Assembly (NCBI RefSeq): GCF_001613105.1
Contig: NZ_BDBS01000022.1
Span: forward strand, 62,001-126,000
Source of the DNA: Nocardia pseudobrasiliensis NBRC 108224
GTDB taxonomy: Bacteria > Actinomycetota > Actinomycetes > Mycobacteriales > Mycobacteriaceae
DNA: 64,000 bases
Reading direction: 5' to 3'
The notes below the pieces were generated by a model. The model was given only the letters and a program-made list of their open reading frames with translations. It made no database searches and had not been told where the DNA came from. Shown here one piece after another: positions 1 to 8,401 of this stretch. The first letter of the stretch is position 1. Each line of letters starts with the position of its first letter. The position numbers were made by a program, and so were the translations under genes.

Positions 1-2
1 GC

Positions 3-134
3 ACCGCAGCCGACGTACTGTTCACCCGCTTGGACGGAGATGTCGCCCCACCCCGCCACGTCGTCATATCGACCCGCTTGCTGCCGCGCGGTTCCGGGGA
101 GATTGCCCCCGACAACGGGCTGACCAGCGGATAA
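3..134 (+). CDS. C-terminal end of a LacI-family regulator (cut by window edge)
   Basis: An open frame runs from the window edge to TAA at 132-134 and encodes 43 residues ending in a stretch that contains PPRHVVISTRLLPRGSGE. This pattern (PPRHVVLPTxLVxRxSG) is the usual C-terminal end of LacI/PurR-type repressors, where the last strands of the periplasmic-binding-protein-like effector domain lie. The DNA-binding half is outside the window, so the regulated sugar or gene cannot be named. The stop is one base before the ATG of the next gene, so the two may be cotranscribed. Confidence 0.75.
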   Translation, partial: TAADVLFTRLDGDVAPPRHVVISTRLLPRGSGEIAPDNGLTSG

Positions 135-135
135 C

Positions 136-792
136 ATGACGACTATGTCGACTCCACGCACCGAGCGACCGGAACTTCCCGAGCATATGACCTGGGAGGA
201 GCTGGAACAGCTACCCGAAGAGATCGCGGGTGAGATCGAATTGTGGGACGGACGCGTCGTATGGGTACGGCGCGGACCGATGGAGCATCAGGACTGCACA
301 GTCGAAATGCGCAACGCCCTGCGGCGATGCGCAAGAGACGACATGTCGAGCCATCCGGAGCACTGCTGGAAAGCAACCACCGAAACGAACGTCTTCTTCG
401 GATCCACAGGAAAATCTGACTTCGTAACCCCTGATTTCCTCGTCTGCCGATGCCTTGACAAGCGCTATCAAGATGTCCGCGCGTCCGATGTCAGCCTCGC
501 CGGTGAGGTGCTGTCTCCCTCCAACACTCCCCGCGATGTCGAGGCCAAGAAGGCTCGGTATGCGCATGCGGGCATTCCGTGGTACTGGGAGATTTTGCTC
601 GGAGATGAGCACCCGATCAGCATCGTCCGCGCATACGGCCTCGAGACGAACGGTCAACTGCCAGAGGGGGCGGCGCCGCTTTATCCCGCCAACTATGTCG
701 TTGTCGGTGAGTGGTCCCCGGTCGACTCCGATGGCATCGTATTCGACCATCCATTCTCTATTGAGATTCCCTGGTCTGAACTCGAATTCTGA
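136..792 (+). CDS. Uma2-family (DUF820) PD-(D/E)XK nuclease-like protein
   Basis: 218 residues. The N-terminus MTWEELEQLPEE..GEIELWDGRVV is the classic start of Uma2/DUF820 proteins, with the conserved E..DG. Further along, TPDFLVCRC and EVLSPSNTPRDVEAKKARYAHAGIPWYWEI supply the PD..V and E-SPS...D...K-YA--GIP-YW blocks of the restriction-endonuclease-like fold. The family is abundant in cyanobacteria and actinomycetes and its biological role is unknown. The start at ATG 136 follows the preceding LacI stop by one base; ATG 145 is an alternative. It converges on the IclR gene. No partner nuclease, toxin or transposase is adjacent, so I make no functional claim beyond the fold. Confidence 0.85.
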   Translation: MTTMSTPRTERPELPEHMTWEELEQLPEEIAGEIELWDGRVVWVRRGPMEHQDCTVEMRNALRRCARDDMSSHPEHCWKATTETNVFFGSTGKSDFVTPDFLVCRCLDKRYQDVRASDVSLAGEVLSPSNTPRDVEAKKARYAHAGIPWYWEILLGDEHPISIVRAYGLETNGQLPEGAAPLYPANYVVVGEWSPVDSDGIVFDHPFSIEIPWSELEF

Positions 793-798
793 TCCACA

Positions 799-1563
799 TC
801 AACCGGCCGCGACCAGATCCTTCCCGATGCTGGCCGCGGTCGCCTGGAGCAGCGGGATGATCTTGTCCATGTCCAGGCCCGATACCCTGGCCTGCGGCCC
901 GCTGATCGAAATCGCCGCGCGGGTGGGGGCGTTCGGGACCGCTACCGCGAAACAGCGGACGCCGATTTCCTGTTCACCGTCGTCGACGGCGTAGCCCTGG
1001 ATGCGGATGCGGTCGATTTCGGTGCGCATGACAGCCGGGTCGGTGATGGTGTGGGTGGTGCGGGGGCTCATGGAGATTCGAGTGAGGATGCGGTCGGTTT
1101 CGTCGGGTGGCACGGTCGCCAGAACCGCCTTACCTACCGCGGTGCAATGTAAATCCACTCGCTGGCCCACCTCGGTGAACATGCGCATGGCGTGCGGGGA
1201 GGGGACCTGGGCCACGTAGACGACCTGGTCGCCGTCGAGAACGGCCATATTGGAGGTTTCGCCGGTGAGGTCGCGCAGGCGGGTCAGATGCGGGCGGGCC
1301 GAGGCCCCGAGGACGCGGCTGGCGGTTTCGCCCAGGCGAATCAGTCTGGGGCCCAAGGCATACCGACGCGAGGGCTGCTGGCGGATGTAGCCCCCGGCGA
1401 TGAGGGTGCGGAGTAGGCGGTGAATGGTGGGCTGAGGCAGGCCGGAGGATTCGGCCAGCTGCGACAGGGTGGCCTCGCCGCCCGCGTCGGCCACCAGCTC
1501 CAGCAGTTCGAAGGCGCGATCGACGGACTGCACCCCGCCCGCTCGGGCACGCGATTCGGTCAC
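799..1563 (-). CDS. IclR-family transcriptional regulator of the purine/allantoin genes
   Basis: 254 residues. An N-terminal winged helix (VQSVDRAFELLELVADAGGEATLSQLAESSGLPQPTIHRLLRTL in outline, residues about 10-65) is followed by the IclR effector domain with LTGETSNMAVLDGDQVVYVAQVPS and a D..EQEIGVRCFAVAVPN block, where allantoin/glyoxylate-type effectors bind in AllR relatives. I place the start at GTG 1563 because GGAAGG lies about seven bases upstream; an in-frame ATG at 1599 lacks such a site. It is last in the minus-strand urate operon, 56 bases after the permease. IclR proteins bind TTCCG-type palindromes, and several lie in the shared promoter at 4742-4897, so it probably controls both divergent operons. 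AllR-like function is inferred from context. Confidence 0.85.
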   Translation of the reverse strand: MTESRARAGGVQSVDRAFELLELVADAGGEATLSQLAESSGLPQPTIHRLLRTLIAGGYIRQQPSRRYALGPRLIRLGETASRVLGASARPHLTRLRDLTGETSNMAVLDGDQVVYVAQVPSPHAMRMFTEVGQRVDLHCTAVGKAVLATVPPDETDRILTRISMSPRTTHTITDPAVMRTEIDRIRIQGYAVDDGEQEIGVRCFAVAVPNAPTRAAISISGPQARVSGLDMDKIIPLLQATAASIGKDLVAAG

Positions 1564-1619
1564 GGCGATCCTTCCTTCATGGGTCGGTATGCCCACCATC
1601 ATCGCAGCACCGCCGTCGG

Positions 1620-2954
1620 TCACATCGCCACCGCCCGTCGCGCGCGCAGGTGGAAGGCCTGATTCAGCACGATCGCCGTGACACATCCCGCGCTGATGCC
1701 CGAACCCATGATCGTCACGACCAGATCCGGCATACCGGCGTAGAACCCCGGCGCCACCGTCGGAGTCATACCGACGAACAGCGCCACCCCGACGATGACC
1801 GTATTGATCGGATCGCCGAGATCGGCCTTGCCCAAGGTGCGAATACCCGAGGCCGCGACCGTGCCGAACAACACCAGCCCGGCCCCGCCCAGCGCCGGTT
1901 TCGGCACCAGTTCGATCACCGCGCTGGCCACCGGGAACAGCCCGAGCAGCACCAGCAGCGCACCGCTGACCGCCACCACATACCGGCTGTACATCCGGGT
2001 CAGCGCGACCAGTCCGACGTTCTGAGCGAATGCGCCGCACGGGAATCCGCCCACCACCGCACTGAGCGCCGTCCCGGCCCCGGCCGCGCGCAGCCCGTCG
2101 GCGATCGTGCGCTCGGTGGCCGGGCGGGCGACGATCTCCCCGAGCGCCATCATGGTGGCGGTGCTCTCGGTCATCACCACCAGCATGACGATGCACAGCG
2201 ACACGATGGCCCCGATATGGAATTCGGGCGCGCCGAAATGCAGCGGCGTCGCGAATCCCACGAGCGCCGAATCGCGCAGCGCCGAGGCGTCGACCAGACC
2301 CAGCGGCCAGGCCAGCAGCGATCCGGCGATCAATCCGATCAGCAGCGCGAGCTGACGACCGAAACCACGCAGGAAGCGATGGCAGCCCAGCACGACCAGC
2401 AGCGTCGTCCCGGCGACGAGCAGATTCCGCTCGGGCACCCGAGCCGAACTCTCGGCGCTGCCGCGTACCCACTCCAGGGTGACCGGCAGCAGCGACAGCC
2501 CGATCAGTGTGATCACCGTCCCGCCGACCACAGGCGGGAAGAATCGGCGCAGTCGCGAGAAGTACGGCGCGGCAAGGGTTCCCGCCACCCCCGCGACCAG
2601 CGTGGCCCCGTACACCGTGGGCAGCGCGGCCGCGGGCGCGGATCCCTTCACAATGGCAAGGATCGGCGCGACCGCCGCGAAGGAGGCCCCGTTGATCAGC
2701 GGCAGCCGCGCCCCGAATCGCCACCATCCCAACGCCTGCAGCAGCGTCGCGAGACCGGCGCTGAACAGACTGGCCGTAATGAGCAGGGCCTGATCGGCCC
2801 CGCCGAGACCGACCGCGGCCCCGATGATCAACGGTGGCGCGACGACTCCCGCCACCATGGCCGCGATGTGCTGCAATCCGCCCGCGAGCAACTGCCAGGG
2901 CGGTGATACGACGTCGATCGGATGCCGGCTCGCGCCGATGGGACGGGGCTCCAT
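1620..2954 (-). CDS. NCS2-family urate/xanthine permease
   Basis: 444 residues from ATG 2954, which has GAAAGG seven bases upstream. The protein is a string of about 12-14 hydrophobic segments. It carries NCS2 (nucleobase:cation symporter-2) hallmarks: an N-terminal block around QHIAAMVAGVVAPPLIIG, a helix-8 region with TESTATMMALGEI, and NVGLVALTRMYSRYVV. In this family a proton or sodium gradient drives uptake of uric acid, xanthine or uracil. The Q-H and E signature residues fit the urate/xanthine branch (PucJ/PucK/UacT/UapA), not the uracil branch. It sits 19 bases after uricase and before the IclR gene, so urate uptake is the simplest reading. Confidence 0.9.
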   Translation of the reverse strand: MEPRPIGASRHPIDVVSPPWQLLAGGLQHIAAMVAGVVAPPLIIGAAVGLGGADQALLITASLFSAGLATLLQALGWWRFGARLPLINGASFAAVAPILAIVKGSAPAAALPTVYGATLVAGVAGTLAAPYFSRLRRFFPPVVGGTVITLIGLSLLPVTLEWVRGSAESSARVPERNLLVAGTTLLVVLGCHRFLRGFGRQLALLIGLIAGSLLAWPLGLVDASALRDSALVGFATPLHFGAPEFHIGAIVSLCIVMLVVMTESTATMMALGEIVARPATERTIADGLRAAGAGTALSAVVGGFPCGAFAQNVGLVALTRMYSRYVVAVSGALLVLLGLFPVASAVIELVPKPALGGAGLVLFGTVAASGIRTLGKADLGDPINTVIVGVALFVGMTPTVAPGFYAGMPDLVVTIMGSGISAGCVTAIVLNQAFHLRARRAVAM

Positions 2955-2973
2955 TGCCACGCCTTTCTCTAGA

Positions 2974-3879
2974 TCAGCAAAAGGCGGGAATCCCGTGCCA
3001 GGCCGCACCCGCGTCGGTGGCGTCGTCGCGCTCGACGGTCGCCTCGATCAGTCCGTAGGGCCGGTCCGCCGCGATGAACACCTCGCCCGGGTTCTCGATG
3101 CCGAAGCGGTCCAGGTCGTAGAGGAAATGGTGCTTGTTGGGCGCGGAGAAGCGGATCTCGGCGACCTCCCGATGCTGTTCGAGCACCGCCCGGCCCATGC
3201 TGTAGAGCGTCTGCTGCAGCGCGTAGGAGTGCACGGCGGCGAACTGCCGCAACAGGATCGAGCGGATCGAGTCGAAGGACTTGTCCCAGTCGACGTCCTC
3301 GTGGTCGTAGCGCCACCGGGCCACCAGCGAGGTGGCCATGATCCGGTCCTTGGTCTCCTCGAGGGTGGTGTAGCGATCCTTGAAGAAACCGTGGAATTCC
3401 GAGCCGGTCGACTTCAGCAGCACCAGATCCTTGATGCCCGACACCACATGCGCGCGGCGATCCGGGCCGACGCCGTCGATATTGATCACCGTGGTGCGGG
3501 TGCCGCCGCCGCTCTGCACGAACGAATGGTCGTGTCCCAGACCGTCGACCGGGATTCGATCCCAGGCGTACTCATCGATCTCGACGCGCGCACCGTCCGC
3601 GCCCGGGCAGCGGGCGATGAAATGGTCGGCCAGGGTGAGACCGAAATCCTCGATCGCCTCGACACCCTTCTCCTTGGCGAAGGCGAAGACCGTGTTCTTC
3701 TGGGTGTCGGTCGGCAGGATGTCGCGCTGATCGCCGCTGATATGCGCGTCGGCGAAGCGGCCGCGCAGCGAACTGGAGACATTGAGATCGCGAATGGAAT
3801 GCCGCGCGGTATCGCGGAATACCCGTACGAGACGATTTTCGGCCTTGCCGTACTGGTTCGGCCCGAGCTGGATGGCCAT
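2974..3879 (-). CDS. uox: Urate oxidase (uricase)
   Basis: 301 residues, the usual length of cofactor-free uricase (EC 1.7.3.3), which oxidises urate with O2 to 5-hydroxyisourate and H2O2. Visible elements are NQYGKAENRL with the catalytic-type Lys (K12), DILPTDTQKNTVFAFAKEKG with the Thr-Asp pair (T57, D58), and FSAPNKHHFLYDLDRFG near the C-terminus with the His of the K-T-H triad. No C-terminal peroxisomal signal is present, as expected in a bacterium. The ATG at 3879 follows the HIU hydrolase stop by six bases, with GGGAGC spanning that stop as ribosome binding site. It is the third gene of the operon OHCU decarboxylase, HIU hydrolase, uricase, permease, IclR. Confidence 0.96.
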   Translation of the reverse strand: MAIQLGPNQYGKAENRLVRVFRDTARHSIRDLNVSSSLRGRFADAHISGDQRDILPTDTQKNTVFAFAKEKGVEAIEDFGLTLADHFIARCPGADGARVEIDEYAWDRIPVDGLGHDHSFVQSGGGTRTTVINIDGVGPDRRAHVVSGIKDLVLLKSTGSEFHGFFKDRYTTLEETKDRIMATSLVARWRYDHEDVDWDKSFDSIRSILLRQFAAVHSYALQQTLYSMGRAVLEQHREVAEIRFSAPNKHHFLYDLDRFGIENPGEVFIAADRPYGLIEATVERDDATDAGAAWHGIPAFC

Positions 3880-3885
3880 GGAAGT

Positions 3886-4221
3886 TCAGCTCCCTCGATA
3901 GGTGGACATGGCGAACGGGGACAGCAGCAGCGGCACGTGGTGGTGTTGCCGCGGATCGGTGACGGTGAAGGTCACGGTCACCTCGGGAAAGAATCGGTCG
4001 CGATCGCCGTAATAGGCGGCGGCGTCGAAGATCAGGCGATAGTCACCGGCCTCGACCCGGTCCGGGCCGAGCGAGCCGACACGGCCGTCGTCGTCGGTAT
4101 GCCCGGAACCCAGTTCGCGCCAACCGCCCTCGTCGCGGGCCTCGAGGCGAACCGGGACCCCGCGCGCCGGATGTCCGGCGGCGGTGTCGAGCACATGGGT
4201 GGTGATCGCGCTACGCGTCAT
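3886..4221 (-). CDS. uraH: 5-hydroxyisourate hydrolase (transthyretin-like)
   Basis: 111 residues, the standard size for bacterial HIU hydrolase (EC 3.5.2.17), which converts the uricase product to OHCU. The start SAITTHVLDTAAGHPARGVPVRL contains the conserved catalytic His. The protein ends in STYRGS, the YRGS signature that separates this enzyme from true transthyretin, and RQHHHVPLLLSPF supplies the second conserved His block. The ATG at 4221 overlaps the TGA of the OHCU decarboxylase gene (ATGA), which suggests translational coupling. The enzyme keeps the unstable intermediate on the stereospecific route to S-allantoin. Confidence 0.96.
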   Translation of the reverse strand: MTRSAITTHVLDTAAGHPARGVPVRLEARDEGGWRELGSGHTDDDGRVGSLGPDRVEAGDYRLIFDAAAYYGDRDRFFPEVTVTFTVTDPRQHHHVPLLLSPFAMSTYRGS

Positions 4222-4715
4222 GGAATAACCATTCGTTCCAGCCGCTTTCGGGCGATCGCGGCGAGTTCTTTTCGGGTGACGAGGATTTCGGCGGCGGGCT
4301 CGTTGTCCAGCCGGGTGGTCAGATCGGCGAGCAGTTCGGCTCCGCCGCGACCGGCCGCGCACACCAGATAGATGTGATCGAACTTCGCCTCGTAGGCGAG
4401 GTTGCCCGCGAGCAGCCGCTGGGCCAGATCGCTGTCGGCGGCGTCCACGCCGGACTGCTCGCGCGCGGCCTGGGAGCCGGGCGCGGTCGAATCGCCGATG
4501 CGGGGATGATCGGCCAGCGCGGCGCGGATCTGCGCCTCGCTCAGCGCGAGCGTCTCCCGTTCGGCCAGCTCGATCAGGGCCCGGCCGTCGGCGTAGGGCC
4601 GGGCCGCGGCCACCTTCTCGATCCATTCCGTCACGCCCACGACGTCTTTCAACCGCGCCCGCCAGGTCTGGGCCGACAGCTGATTGATCCGGGCGATCGT
4701 GAGCGGCTCCGTCAC
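4218..4715 (-). CDS. OHCU decarboxylase
   Basis: About 165 residues, the family length for 2-oxo-4-hydroxy-4-carboxy-5-ureidoimidazoline decarboxylase (EC 4.1.1.97), which yields S-allantoin. The diagnostic segment ADHPRIGDS carries the catalytic His, and EQSGVD plus YEAKFDHIYLVCAAGRGGAELL hold the conserved Gln/Glu and FGFPFVI-like strand. Two GTG starts are in frame. The GTG at 4721 is only one base from GGAGG (4723-4727), while the GTG at 4715 has a seven-base spacer, so I prefer 4715. First gene of the urate operon; its stop overlaps the HIU hydrolase start. Confidence 0.94.
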   Translation of the reverse strand: MTEPLTIARINQLSAQTWRARLKDVVGVTEWIEKVAAARPYADGRALIELAERETLALSEAQIRAALADHPRIGDSTAPGSQAAREQSGVDAADSDLAQRLLAGNLAYEAKFDHIYLVCAAGRGGAELLADLTTRLDNEPAAEILVTRKELAAIARKRLERMVIP

Positions 4716-4741
4716 CGTCACACCTCCGAGACTTCTACGAT

Positions 4742-4897
4742 GCGGAAATCAAATTCCGCTTGATCGAATCTAAGAGCGCCCACGACGCGCTGTCAACGGA
4801 TTCGCGAAGGTTCGCCGAGTTTCTTGAAAAGTGTTGACCGCCACACTTTGCTACCGCTACCGTCGAATAGCGGAAGAAGTATTCCGTATTGCGGAAT
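4742..4897. promoter_or_regulatory. Divergent promoter region with repeated CGGAA/TTCCG palindromes (candidate IclR operators)
   Basis: The region between the two purine operons holds three related sites. At 4742-4759, GCGGAA and TTCCGC face each other across six bases, and the right arm begins a second half-site pair, ATTCCG (4753-4758) with TCGAAT (4764-4769). At 4870-4886, CGGAA and TTCCG flank a six-base spacer. At 4881-4897, ATTCCG and CGGAAT flank five bases and form a perfect 17-bp palindrome. IclR-family operators are typically TTCC/GGAA palindromes of this size. The placement between the OHCU decarboxylase and hydroxypyruvate isomerase starts argues for coordinate control of both operons by the IclR protein. 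Binding is inferred. Confidence 0.6.
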
Positions 4898-4923
4898 TTG
4901 ACGGCGCCGAAAGAAGAGGCCGC

Positions 4924-5748
4924 ATGACACGAGAACCCCTCCCCTACGCGGTGAACCTGTCCATCCTGTTCACCGAGCTCCCCCTGCTGGAACGCCCCGC
5001 CGCGGCTCGCGCGGCCGGCTTCGAGGCGGTGGAGTTCTGGTGGCCGTTCGCCACCGCGACCCCGGATCCGGCCGAGGTCGACGCCTTCGTGGCGGCGATC
5101 GGACGGGCCGGGGTGCGGCTGATCGGCCTGAACCTGTTCGCGGGCAATATGCCCGGCGGCGACCGCGGCCTGGTGTCGTGGCCGGGTCGCGAACAGGAGT
5201 TCGCCGACAGTGTGGGCTGGGCCGTGCGCATCGGCGCGCGGCTGGGCTGCCGGGCCTTCAATGCCCTGTACGGCAACCGGATCGAGGGCGTGTCACCGGA
5301 GGAGCAGGACCAGGTCGCGGTGCGCAATCTGGGCCTGGCCGCCCGCGCGATCGCCGAGATCGACGGCACCGTACTGCTGGAACCGGTCAGCGGGATGGCG
5401 GCCTATCCGCTGAAGACCGCCGACGAGGTGATCACCGTCATCGATCGGGTGCGGGCCGCGCAGGGGGCGGCGAATCTGGGCCTGCTCGCGGACCTGTACC
5501 ACCTCACGGTCAACTGCGACGATCTCGACCGCGTCATCGAACGCCACCACGATCGCATCGCGCACGTTCAGATCGCCGATGCCCCGGGCAGGCATGAGCC
5601 CGGCACCGGCGAGCTGGACATCTTCGGCTACGTCGACAAGATCGGCGCGGCCGGTTACCGCGGCTACGTGGCCGCCGAATACGTCCCCTCGGGCGCCAGC
5701 GCCGACAGCTTCGCCTGGCTGCCCACGCGAGAAGGAGTTACCCCATGA
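4924..5748 (+). CDS. hyi: Hydroxypyruvate isomerase
   Basis: 274 residues from ATG 4924, which has AAGAGG upstream; the open frame extends further upstream but through the operator region, so the longer form is unlikely. The protein is a xylose-isomerase-like TIM barrel. It contains YAVNLSILFTELPLLERPAAAR, GFEAVEFWWPF, NLFAGNMPGGDRG, LLEPVSGM and LADLYHL, the blocks of Hyi/Gip (EC 5.3.1.22), which interconverts hydroxypyruvate and tartronate semialdehyde. HVQIADAPGRHEPGTGELD carries the metal/substrate residues. It opens the glyoxylate half of the plus-strand operon, and its TGA overlaps the next ATG (ATGA). Confidence 0.9.
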   Translation: MTREPLPYAVNLSILFTELPLLERPAAARAAGFEAVEFWWPFATATPDPAEVDAFVAAIGRAGVRLIGLNLFAGNMPGGDRGLVSWPGREQEFADSVGWAVRIGARLGCRAFNALYGNRIEGVSPEEQDQVAVRNLGLAARAIAEIDGTVLLEPVSGMAAYPLKTADEVITVIDRVRAAQGAANLGLLADLYHLTVNCDDLDRVIERHHDRIAHVQIADAPGRHEPGTGELDIFGYVDKIGAAGYRGYVAAEYVPSGASADSFAWLPTREGVTP

Positions 5749-6629
5749 CCAGGATCGGATTCATCGGACTCGGAATCATGGGCTCGCCCATGGCGAGTCA
5801 TCTGGTGCAGGCCGGACACGAGGTGCTCGGCTACACCCTCAACAGCGACGCCTACCAGCGGCTCGAGGCCGACGGCGGCCGTTCGGCGGGCAGTATCGCC
5901 GAGGCGGTCAAGGATGCCGAGATCGTCATCACCATGCTGCCCAACCATCCCCAGGTCGAGGAGGTCGTCCTCGGCGAGGACGGCGTATTCGCGCATGCGC
6001 CGGAGGGCGCGCTGCTGATCGACTTCTCCACGATTCGTCCCGAGAGCTCGGTCGCCATCGCGGAGGCGGGCGGTAAGGCCGGATTCCGGGTGCTGGACGC
6101 ACCCGTATCGGGCGGTCAGGCCGGCGCCGAGCAGGGCGTGCTGTCCATCATGGTCGGCGGCACCGAATTCGACTTCGCCGCGGCCACACCGATTTTCGAG
6201 GCGGTCGGCAAGACCTACATCCACGTCGGCCCGCACGGCGCCGGGCAGGTGGTCAAGGCGGCCAACCAGCTCGTGGTCGGCGGCACCTACGCCCTGGTCG
6301 CCGAGGCGATCGTGCTCATGGAGGCGCTGGGCGTCGACGCGGGCAAGGGGCTGGACGTATTGGCCGGTGGCCTCGCGGGCAGCCGCATCCTCGAACTCAA
6401 GCGCAAGTCGATGGTGGCCCGCGAATTCGCGCCCGGCTTCCGAATCGACCTGCACCACAAGGATATGGGCATCATCGCCGACGCGTCCCGGCAGGCCGAT
6501 ATCGCGCTGCCGACCGCGGCGCTGGTGACCTCGCTCATCGCGGCCGGTCGGGCCCAGGGTTACGGCGCATTGGATCACTCGGCGCTGCTGAAGGTGATCG
6601 AGAACCTCAACGGGCGCGGCGAGAAGTAG
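5745..6629 (+). CDS. glxR: Tartronate semialdehyde reductase (2-hydroxy-3-oxopropionate reductase)
   Basis: 294 residues. The N-terminal dinucleotide-binding motif GLGIMGSPMA (residues about 7-16), the substrate signature LDAPVSGGQAGAEQG, and the catalytic-Lys block GAGQVVKAANQLVVGG identify a beta-hydroxyacid dehydrogenase of the GarR/GlxR type (EC 1.1.1.60). It reduces tartronate semialdehyde, made by glyoxylate carboligase, to D-glycerate with NAD(P)H. The gene overlaps hyi by four bases and is followed by gcl, the same order of functions as in other glyoxylate operons. Nothing is missing from the sequence. Confidence 0.93.
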   Translation: MTRIGFIGLGIMGSPMASHLVQAGHEVLGYTLNSDAYQRLEADGGRSAGSIAEAVKDAEIVITMLPNHPQVEEVVLGEDGVFAHAPEGALLIDFSTIRPESSVAIAEAGGKAGFRVLDAPVSGGQAGAEQGVLSIMVGGTEFDFAAATPIFEAVGKTYIHVGPHGAGQVVKAANQLVVGGTYALVAEAIVLMEALGVDAGKGLDVLAGGLAGSRILELKRKSMVAREFAPGFRIDLHHKDMGIIADASRQADIALPTAALVTSLIAAGRAQGYGALDHSALLKVIENLNGRGEK

Positions 6630-6706
6630 TCCGCGCGAGCGCGCGCACCCGTGGCGGCCGGGTGCCAAACGCGCCGAAGAAGTTGTATCAGAAGGGAATT
6701 GGAATA

Positions 6707-8398
6707 ATGGCGAAAGTCCCGGTCATGCAGGCCGTGATGGATGTGCTGCTGTCGGAGGGCGTCGACGTGAGTTTCGGCTGCCCCGGCGCGGCCATCCTGC
6801 CGCTCTACGACGCCATGCGTAAGACCGAGATGCGGCATCTGATCGTGCGCCATGAGGAGGGCGCCACGCATATGGCCGACGGGTGGGCGCGTACCACCGG
6901 CAATGTCGGCGTGGCCATCGGAACCTCGGGTCCGGCGGGCACCAATATGATCACCGGCCTCTACACCGCACTCGCGGATTCCATTCCGATCCTGTGCATC
7001 ACGGGTCAGGCCGAGTCGACCAAACTGCACCAGGAGGCGTTCCAGGCCGTCGATATCGTCGCCATCGCCGAACCGGTCACCAAATGGGCCGTGCAGGTGA
7101 AGGAGGCCGCGCAGGCGCCTTGGATCTTCCGCGAGGCGTTCCGGATCGCCCGCTCGGGCCGGCCCGGACCGGTGCTCATCGATCTGCCGATCGATGTGCA
7201 GAAGCAGGAGATCGAGTGGGACGCCGCCATCGACGCGCCGCTGCCGGTGCCGCGGGTGCTGCCGCATCCGCCGCGGGTCGCCCGCGCGCTGGATATGCTG
7301 CTGGCCGCCGAACGCCCGCTGATCCTGGCCGGCGGTGGCGTGGTGATCGGTGAGGCGCACGACCAATTGCGGGAACTGGCCGAGCTTTTGGGCGTTCCGG
7401 TGCAGGTGACGCTGATGGGTAAGGGCTCCTTCCACGAGGATCACGAGCTGTTCGCGGGCATCACCGGCGTGCAGACCAGCCAGCGCTGGGCCAATGCCGC
7501 CTTCCTGGAATCGGATCTGGTGCTGGCGCTGGGCGCGCGCTTCGGCGACCGGCACACCGGCAAGCTGGACGTGTACCGCGGCGATCGCAAATTCATCCAC
7601 GTCGATATCGAACCCACGCAGCTGGGCAAGGTGTTCGGCCCGGATCTCGGTGTGGTGAGCGATGTTCGACCGTTCCTGACCGCGCTGCTGGCCGAGGCGC
7701 GCGGTCGCAAACAGAAGCGCGATTACAAGCAGTGGGTCGCACGGCTGACCGAATTGCGCGGAACGCTCACGCGCCGTGACGATTTCGATGTCACGCCGAT
7801 CAAACCGCCGCGGGTGTTCAAGGAGCTCAACGAAACCTTCGGCGAGGACACCTATTTCGTCACCGCGATCGGGCTCTACCAGATCTGGTCGGGTCAGTTC
7901 CAGAAGTCCTATCTGCCGCGGCACTATCAGGTGTGCGGTCAGGCCGGACCGCTGGGCTGGGAGATTCCGGCGGCGATCGGCGTGAAGGCGGCGAAGCCGG
8001 ACGCCGAAGTGGTCGCGGTGGTGGGCGACTACGGCTTCCAGTTCCTGGTCGAGGAGCTGGCGGTGGCCGCCCAGTACGACGTGCCGTTCGTGATCGTCAT
8101 GGTCAACAACGAATATCTGGGCCTGATCCGCCAGGCGTCGCTGCCGTACGAGATGAACTATCAGGTCGACATCCACTACGACGAGTTCGGTACCGACAAT
8201 GTCAAGATCATGGAGGCCTACGGCTGCTCCGGCCGCCGGGTGTACGAGCCCGGCGATATCGCCGACGCGCTGAGCTGGGCCCGTAAACAGGCCGAGGCTA
8301 CCTCCCGTCCGGTCCTGGTGGAGATCATGGTCGAGCGCGAGGCCAATACCGCCCACGGCCCGGCCATCGACGCCGTCCGCGAATTCGAATCGGCGTAG
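6707..8398 (+). CDS. gcl: Glyoxylate carboligase (tartronate-semialdehyde synthase)
   Basis: 563 residues from ATG 6707. It is a ThDP-dependent enzyme that condenses two glyoxylates to tartronate semialdehyde and CO2 (EC 4.1.1.47). The long blocks GTSGPAGTNMITGLYTALADSIPILCITGQA, SGRPGPVLIDLP and NCGQAGPLGW-like CGQAGPLGWEIPAAIGV are Gcl-specific, and GDYGFQFLVEELAVAAQYDVPF gives the ThDP/Mg site. One residue is unusual. E. coli Gcl, as I remember it, has Val at position 51 (ARHVEGASHM) instead of the canonical ThDP-activating Glu, whereas this protein has Glu at residue 50 (VRHEEGATHM). Otherwise it is full length. It lies 77 bases after glxR in the operon. Confidence 0.92.
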   Translation: MAKVPVMQAVMDVLLSEGVDVSFGCPGAAILPLYDAMRKTEMRHLIVRHEEGATHMADGWARTTGNVGVAIGTSGPAGTNMITGLYTALADSIPILCITGQAESTKLHQEAFQAVDIVAIAEPVTKWAVQVKEAAQAPWIFREAFRIARSGRPGPVLIDLPIDVQKQEIEWDAAIDAPLPVPRVLPHPPRVARALDMLLAAERPLILAGGGVVIGEAHDQLRELAELLGVPVQVTLMGKGSFHEDHELFAGITGVQTSQRWANAAFLESDLVLALGARFGDRHTGKLDVYRGDRKFIHVDIEPTQLGKVFGPDLGVVSDVRPFLTALLAEARGRKQKRDYKQWVARLTELRGTLTRRDDFDVTPIKPPRVFKELNETFGEDTYFVTAIGLYQIWSGQFQKSYLPRHYQVCGQAGPLGWEIPAAIGVKAAKPDAEVVAVVGDYGFQFLVEELAVAAQYDVPFVIVMVNNEYLGLIRQASLPYEMNYQVDIHYDEFGTDNVKIMEAYGCSGRRVYEPGDIADALSWARKQAEATSRPVLVEIMVEREANTAHGPAIDAVREFESA

Positions 8399-8401
8399 GT
8401 C

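Noticed and set aside
136..792. Uma2-like gene as part of a mobile or defence island
   Set aside because: No transposase, repeat, toxin or restriction partner is nearby. Uma2 genes are scattered singly through actinobacterial genomes.
799..2727. Single 642-residue frame spanning the IclR gene and part of the permease
   Set aside because: Its upstream part is an out-of-frame translation of the permease. The real IclR protein begins at GTG 1563 with its own ribosome site.
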